This document shows positions 60,101 to 64,000 of a stretch of DNA of 64,000 nucleotides, one piece after another. The stretch is taken from positions 1,619,441-1,683,440 of the forward strand of contig FN649737.1 of the NCBI GenBank assembly GCA_000310025.1, written 5' to 3'. The position numbers and the translations under genes are program-made. Under the pieces are notes generated by a model, which worked only from the letters and a program-made list of their open reading frames with translations, was not told where the DNA came from and searched no databases. Position 1 is the first letter of the stretch, and each line of letters begins with the position of its first letter. This stretch comes from Ectocarpus siliculosus. Lineage: Eukaryota; Sar; Phaeophyceae; Ectocarpales; Ectocarpaceae.

Positions 60101-62675
60101 TATTGAGCTTTGTGTGGGTGCGCAGATTGAGGTCAGGGTTCGCTCTTTGAGCTTGGAGACAGGTCCTGGGCAGCTCTGTCTTGTACTAGTGTGTTGAAAG
60201 AACGTCCATCCGAACAACAGTAGTAGGGAGTAGTTGACGGAGGAAGGTCCTCTGTTTTGACGGGCAGATCTGTCTTTTGCGCGAGTGTGTAGGACCGTGT
60301 CCATCCGAACAATACGGGTTGTCTGGTTTTGTGCGTACTGATGGCGTGCTTGCAAACCGGGTGGTGGGAGACTTCGTTGTTGCTACCCCCACAAGGGACA
60401 AGCAAGATGTGGTCAACCTCCGCCGCGTGCGGCGGAGCGTCAACGATCCGGTCAAGGTTGATGACTGCTGCGGGTTGGGCGCAGAAATTATATTCGAGAC
60501 CTTGCTGCCACCATCTCTCTAGTGCCGAATCTTGTAGGAGCACGTTTGATTTTTGCAGTACTGTAGTAGTGACGCCGACGGTTGGCACGTCATTACTAAG
60601 CTTGGATCCTCAGGTTGAAGCTGAGCTTGGCTCCTCACGTCAGAGCTAGGCTTGGCTCCTCGCGTCCAAACGCTAAACGTGGCTCCTCGCGTCAAAGCTA
60701 TTCTTGGCTCCTCAGCGGCCGAAATGGTTGGTATCTTATCGAGGCGTCGCCATGCCCTCCCATCCTCAACATTTTTACCTCTTTATGTCGCAACGTGACT
60801 GCCGTCGTCTCCAGGAAATGCCTGACAAGGTGGCGACAACCGTCTACCTCATCAGCCCCTGGGTGCCGCTATCCGTCCCTGGATCCAGCCGGGCTCTCGC
60901 CAAGGTGGAAAAGTTGCCAGAGTGAGTCAAGGGCGGTCCAAAGACGCCGGGGTTGTCTTTGTGGGTGGTGATGGTGGTGTTTTTGCCAGGTAGAGGTGGT
61001 ACGGTGATGGTAGTGATGGTGGTGTTCTCGTCAAGCAGCGGCGGTGGTGGTGTTCTTGCCAAGGGGTTGTGGAAGTGATGGTGCGTGTTCTCGCCCAAGT
61101 AGTGGTATTCGTGTTGCTCATGTGCTGCTGCTGTGCGCCGTTCGAAGCAAGAGGGGGGGGGAATGGATGGTCCACCGTTCGAGCCGGAGTGTTGTCAGTC
61201 CGTGTGACGTACGATATGCTGCATGGGGTCGATCAGTGCCATGGGGGGTGTCGTCGTGCATGCAGATACATCTGTAGATGTACGATTTCGCGTCTCGACA
61301 ACCAGAAGCGCGATTCACCTCCTGGTGTTGTCGTCCGCAAGTCCCAAGGGGAGAATGCATGTCGAGGTGTTACCCGAAAGCGCGGAGAGAGTGGCGATAC
61401 CCCGCTGGTTCGAATGCCTCCTAACAAAAGTAGCAAGCCACATCCGACGCATTTTTTTCACGAGACGTTCACGGGTCAAGGTGTGAAATGCCCGTCATTT
61501 TTTTTTTAAGTTTTTACCGCCTCGATCCCCCTGTGTGCTGTCTTCTCTGGGCGATGATGCCACTCGACACCTATGCATACACCACGTGGGAAGCAGGTGG
61601 GTAATCAAGACTGGGATGGCCATGGGTAACGCCATGCCTCGACTGCTGGCGGCTGCGGGAGGCCTTGGCCTGATGGTGAAGGGGTGCAGCGAGGGGGAGA
61701 GCCCGATGGCCGGGTCTCGGACAACGGCCGAGGTGCGGTGCTGGTACACTTGCTGGTGTCACGGGGGGCCCGTGTGTGTACCGGAGGGGGGGGGGTACTC
61801 TCATTTAAACGCATGCCGTAGTCGTGAGGAAATTCGGGGGGCGGGGGTAGGCGTATGTTGTCGATGCCGAACGCGGCATTGTTGCCACTCGTTGGGCAGA
61901 GAAAGGGAGTGTCAGACAGAGGCTTGTAACACCATGCCTCGGCTGCTGGCGGCTGCGGGAGGCCTTGGCCTGATGGGGAAGGGGCTACCGATCGACCTCC
62001 TTCGGCTGCCGTAGCGACGTGTCTACTGGCAGTCTCCCAGGTTCTTGCTACGGTGTCTACCGTTTCTTGGTATAGCCGCAGTGCAACAGGACAAGACAAA
62101 ATATGTTCCAACCAGCGTCAGTTTGAGACACCAATTGGCATATCGCTTCAGAGCACCCTTTTTTCGTTCAGCTCAAGTGGAGGAGGGAGGGGATTATGGC
62201 GCGTGTGTTGGCCACTCGCCACAATATCTTCCCTTTTGCACCACGTGGTCTCTCCCCAAGCGACCCCGCTCTAGCGCTGTGCGCATGTACCTCACCGGTT
62301 CAAAGAACGTCGACGAGTGTCCTTCTTTTTTCGCTGTTGTGTTGCTGTTGAAATCGATCTCTCCACGTCTGATATTTGGTATACTACCTGGCGCCGACGG
62401 ATTTTTGTATACCACTCCGCTGTTGTTGTTGTTGTTGGCCCCGGTTTTGCGAGAATATTTCCTCTCCAACGCCCGCTTGGCTTCTCCCGGGGTTATCGAA
62501 CTTTTTTTTTATTGCGCATATTTAGGTGCTTAAGGCGGTCGGGAGCGCGGGAGAGCAGACCCGCGGGGTGGCGATGGACGCCCTTGCCGCCCTCGAGAAG
62601 ACCCAGCCGCTGGGGTTCGACTACCGAGACGTGTCCATGCCCGTGCACGTCTTCCACGGGAGGGCGGACCACATG
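57138..62675 (+). CDS. Alpha/beta hydrolase fold protein (one internal exon not found; 3' end beyond the window)
   Basis: Hydrolase of the alpha/beta superfamily, substrate unknown. Exons: 57138-57520, 59626-59746, 60815-60921, 62526-62675. The first begins ATGCCTGCTAGC with a charged low-complexity leader, then PRVVSYAEVGDPKG, a strand FFILGVDSHRYMSF and LLCLDRPGRGRT. The second exon carries the nucleophile elbow GQSLGAS with Ser157 of the model; the third carries VYLISPWVPL; the last carries MPVHVFHGRADHM, with the expected acid Asp. The usual HG before the oxyanion turn reads LG. Phases match from exon 1 to 3, but exon 3 ends with two bases and 62526 starts on a codon boundary, so a short exon between 60922 and 62525 is missing from the model. 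The catalytic His exon is not in view. Introns hold two MITE copies. Confidence 0.75.
57551..57765. mobile_element. MITE, TA-flanked family, copy 3 (hydrolase intron 1)
   Basis: TA precedes CCGTAGGTGACACAAGATAG at the left; the right arm contains GATGTGATATCTTACGTCAC, whose complement matches the left end. Inverted arms of about 60 bp each include a shared CTCCAC...GCTC segment. The right terminus is less clear than in copies 2 and 4. Confidence 0.7.
58354..58542 (-). CDS. Small AT-hook protein ORF, antisense in the hydrolase intron
   Basis: A 62-codon frame starts at ATG with a favourable ACC before it and encodes GKPRGRPKKKK, a consensus AT-hook (core GRP flanked by basic residues) that binds the minor groove of AT-rich DNA. 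A basic KKPKP segment and an acidic end (LSDGHDGAFLMDVAEN) follow before a TGA. It is unspliced inside the 2.1-kb intron 57521-59625 and flanked by long A tracts (58844-58855, 58972-58984). Either a small intronic gene or the N-terminal remnant of a transposon-encoded protein; I cannot tell which. Confidence 0.4.
   Translation of the reverse strand: MGKPRGRPKKKKFRSRGADGRAISKKPKPALQHYLPSPGADDALSDGHDGAFLMDVAENAAS
59373..59571. repeat. Tandem repeat, ~80-bp unit, 2.5 copies
   Basis: Units share TTCCCTCGA..., GGCATGCATGAGGGTC and TCTAG(A/C)AATAGGT...AAGCGTGTG. They lie just upstream of the acceptor of the hydrolase exon at 59626. Confidence 0.75.
59880..60102. mobile_element. MITE, TA-flanked family, copy 4 (hydrolase intron 2)
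   Basis: The clearest copy. The left end after TA reads CCGTATGTTGCGTAATATAC then CACACCCCCTG; the reverse complement of the right end before TA reads CCGTAGGGTGTACGTAAGAT then ATCACACCCCCTGG. Inverted repeats of about 60 bp flank a ~100-bp centre, with a TA on both sides. No ORF of its own. Confidence 0.8.
60601..60716. repeat. Short tandem repeat around CTTGGCTCCTC
   Basis: Four to five units of 25-30 bp, each containing GCTTGGCTCCTC or GTGGCTCCTCGCGTC, ending about 100 bases before the hydrolase exon at 60815. Confidence 0.75.
61605..62111 (-). pseudogene. Possible retroelement relic with an internal direct repeat
   Basis: A 168-codon minus frame begins with EHILSCPVALRLYQETVD, which resembles the H-x-x-x-C segment near the C-terminus of non-LTR reverse transcriptases, but the expected preceding Cys pair is absent and a stop lies just upstream. 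It contains two copies of a ~50-bp direct repeat (61630-61680 and 61930-61980) encoding SPSGQGLPQPPA in the same frame. Weak evidence; it lies in the hydrolase intron with the missing exon. Confidence 0.2.
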
Positions 62676-64000
62676 GTGAGGCGGCTGCTGCGGACCACAC
62701 GTCTCGGGTGTGTGTGTGTTTGTTTATTTTATTTTATTGTTGGCATCGACCACGCTAACACCGACCAATGAAGAGACGGGGGGGTGTTTTGTGTGTGTGT
62801 TAAGCCTGCTGCTCCTGTAGGTTTAGGTTGTTTTTTGTCCTTGCACAGGAGAGCGGACCTCGTGGTGAGGCTGGAGACCCCACGTCTCGTGGGGGGGGGG
62901 GGTCACAACTGCTGCTGTAGGTTAGGTTTAGGTTTATGGTTGCAGATTTTGTTTTTTTGTTCTAAATCTAAGACAACGATTCCATCTCCACCGATAGGTA
63001 ATGGCCTACTAGGATAAACTAGCAACGACATCATGGCAATAGCGGAGCACCACCTGCGGTTCTATTATTTTATTTTGGCTCGGTCGTGGTTCGCTGGGTG
63101 GGCTCTTGGAGTCTAAAGAAGCATTCGAAAGGTGACCGCTGTGTGGGCTGTTTTTTGGAGCTTGGACAACGTCACGGTTGCTGGCGGTGGTATTTTTCAA
63201 GCTTATTTTTCTTTCGTCACCCCCCTTGATGACACTGCTGTGCTCTCTTGAGCCCGCTCCGGAGGGAAACCTTGTACGATGTGTCTGGCGGAGGTTTTAG
63301 CTTCCTTCGACTTAAGAGTCGGGCCGGCGTCGGTGCTGTGTGCGGTGGTGTGTGCTCTCAATATACCTCCAAGCACTGCTGTGATGCCCGCCGCCCACGT
63401 CGTGTGTCATTTGGCACGGGAACGGCGTTGTTAGCGGTGTCTTCTCTACAATAGTGCTCGTGCAGCCGTTCTGCTGCTGTACGCCAGGTTCAGCTTGCCC
63501 CCTCCATGTCGTTCGCCCTTTTTCTCATACTTTTTTTTTTTTCTGTCGTACGGGTGTATATTGTTTTGTCACGCTTGAGCGAGATACGCCGTAGTATAGA
63601 CTCGTCGGAATCTTGTATCCGACGGATCTGATGCGGCACGCATGCATGACGCACCTACATGAAAATCGCTGCATTTGCTGATGGCGACAGGTCCGCTACC
63701 TCGACCCCATCTCCTGGGCATGTTTTTTTTTTTTTTCTTGTCTTCACTTCAAAACTGCACTCACAGCCGTTATTGAACAGTCGTGCCGTTTACTCCTAAC
63801 CCGAGGTCACACAGAAGGGTTCCTCCCTCTGAGGCCCCTACCCACCCCTCCTGCGGTGCTTCGCCTTCGCCTGGGCATGGGTGCATGTATGCACATACCA
63901 TGGTATTGCGGTAGCGCGCACACCAGTACTGTTACGCTTGGCCGCGCGTGCTGAGCTAACCTCCTGTAGGAACCGCGCTTCTATTGCCCCCCCCCGCCCT
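62676..64000. other. Hydrolase intron and unresolved 3' exons
   Basis: No exon completing the hydrolase could be placed with confidence. A possible one starts at 63692 after GGCGACAG (frame VRYLDPISWA), and another acceptor TCCTGTAG lies at 63961-63968, close to the window edge. Poly-T, poly-G and GTAGGTTTAGGTT-like repeats fill much of the rest. Confidence 0.35.

Noticed and set aside
63692-63720. Final exon of the hydrolase (VRYLDPISWA)
   Set aside because: The acceptor is acceptable, but no donor or stop with a catalytic His follows, so it was left out of the model.

Overview
This window looks like a gene-dense piece of a nuclear genome from a photosynthetic stramenopile, most likely a brown alga of the Ectocarpus type. 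Genes are cut into many short exons (about 40-450 bp) by introns of several hundred bases. Base composition is moderately GC-rich, splice sites are GT-AG with two apparent GC-AG cases, and neighbouring genes sit on alternating strands, a pattern I recall being reported for the Ectocarpus genome. The species call is inference; the gene calls rest on motifs and on exon phases that I checked junction by junction.

Layout, left to right: (1) + strand, 151-5738: C-terminal ~540 residues of glutamate-cysteine ligase catalytic subunit (first step of glutathione synthesis); the 5' half lies before the window. (2) 5739-13299: mostly non-coding, with two inverted-repeat mobile elements and one doubtful small membrane ORF. 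(3) - strand, 13300-23713: a complete 14-exon calcium-dependent protein kinase (kinase, junction region, four EF-hands of which the second has lost its loop). One intron holds a foldback repeat with a tRNA-like core and a 100-base assembly gap. (4) + strand, 25990-31587: PrmA-type ribosomal protein L11 methyltransferase, 5' end unresolved. (5) - strand, 31714-35654: one or two unrecognised genes. (6) + strand, 36923-49933: a 20-exon gene of at least 862 residues with a DZIP1/Iguana N-terminal domain, a C2H2 finger, a ubiquitin-like domain directly after the finger, coiled coils, a second possible ubiquitin-fold domain and an acidic tail. (7) - strand, 51378-52914 (perhaps to 55118): seven-ankyrin-repeat protein. 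(8) + strand, 57138 to beyond 62675: alpha/beta hydrolase, one internal exon not found and 3' end outside the window.

These are unrelated housekeeping, signalling and ciliary genes, not an operon or pathway cluster. The DZIP1 family acts at the ciliary base, which fits an organism with flagellated zoids. The strongest candidate for something undescribed is the DZIP1-like protein with a ubiquitin-like domain spliced in frame right after its zinc finger. Secondary items are a TA-flanked MITE family with four copies (two in one gene), a strongly over-represented octamer ACTGCTGT/ACAGCAGT in non-coding DNA, the tRNA-like foldback element beside the gap, and a tandem in-frame repeat that would give the DZIP1-like protein an alternative C-terminus on intron retention.
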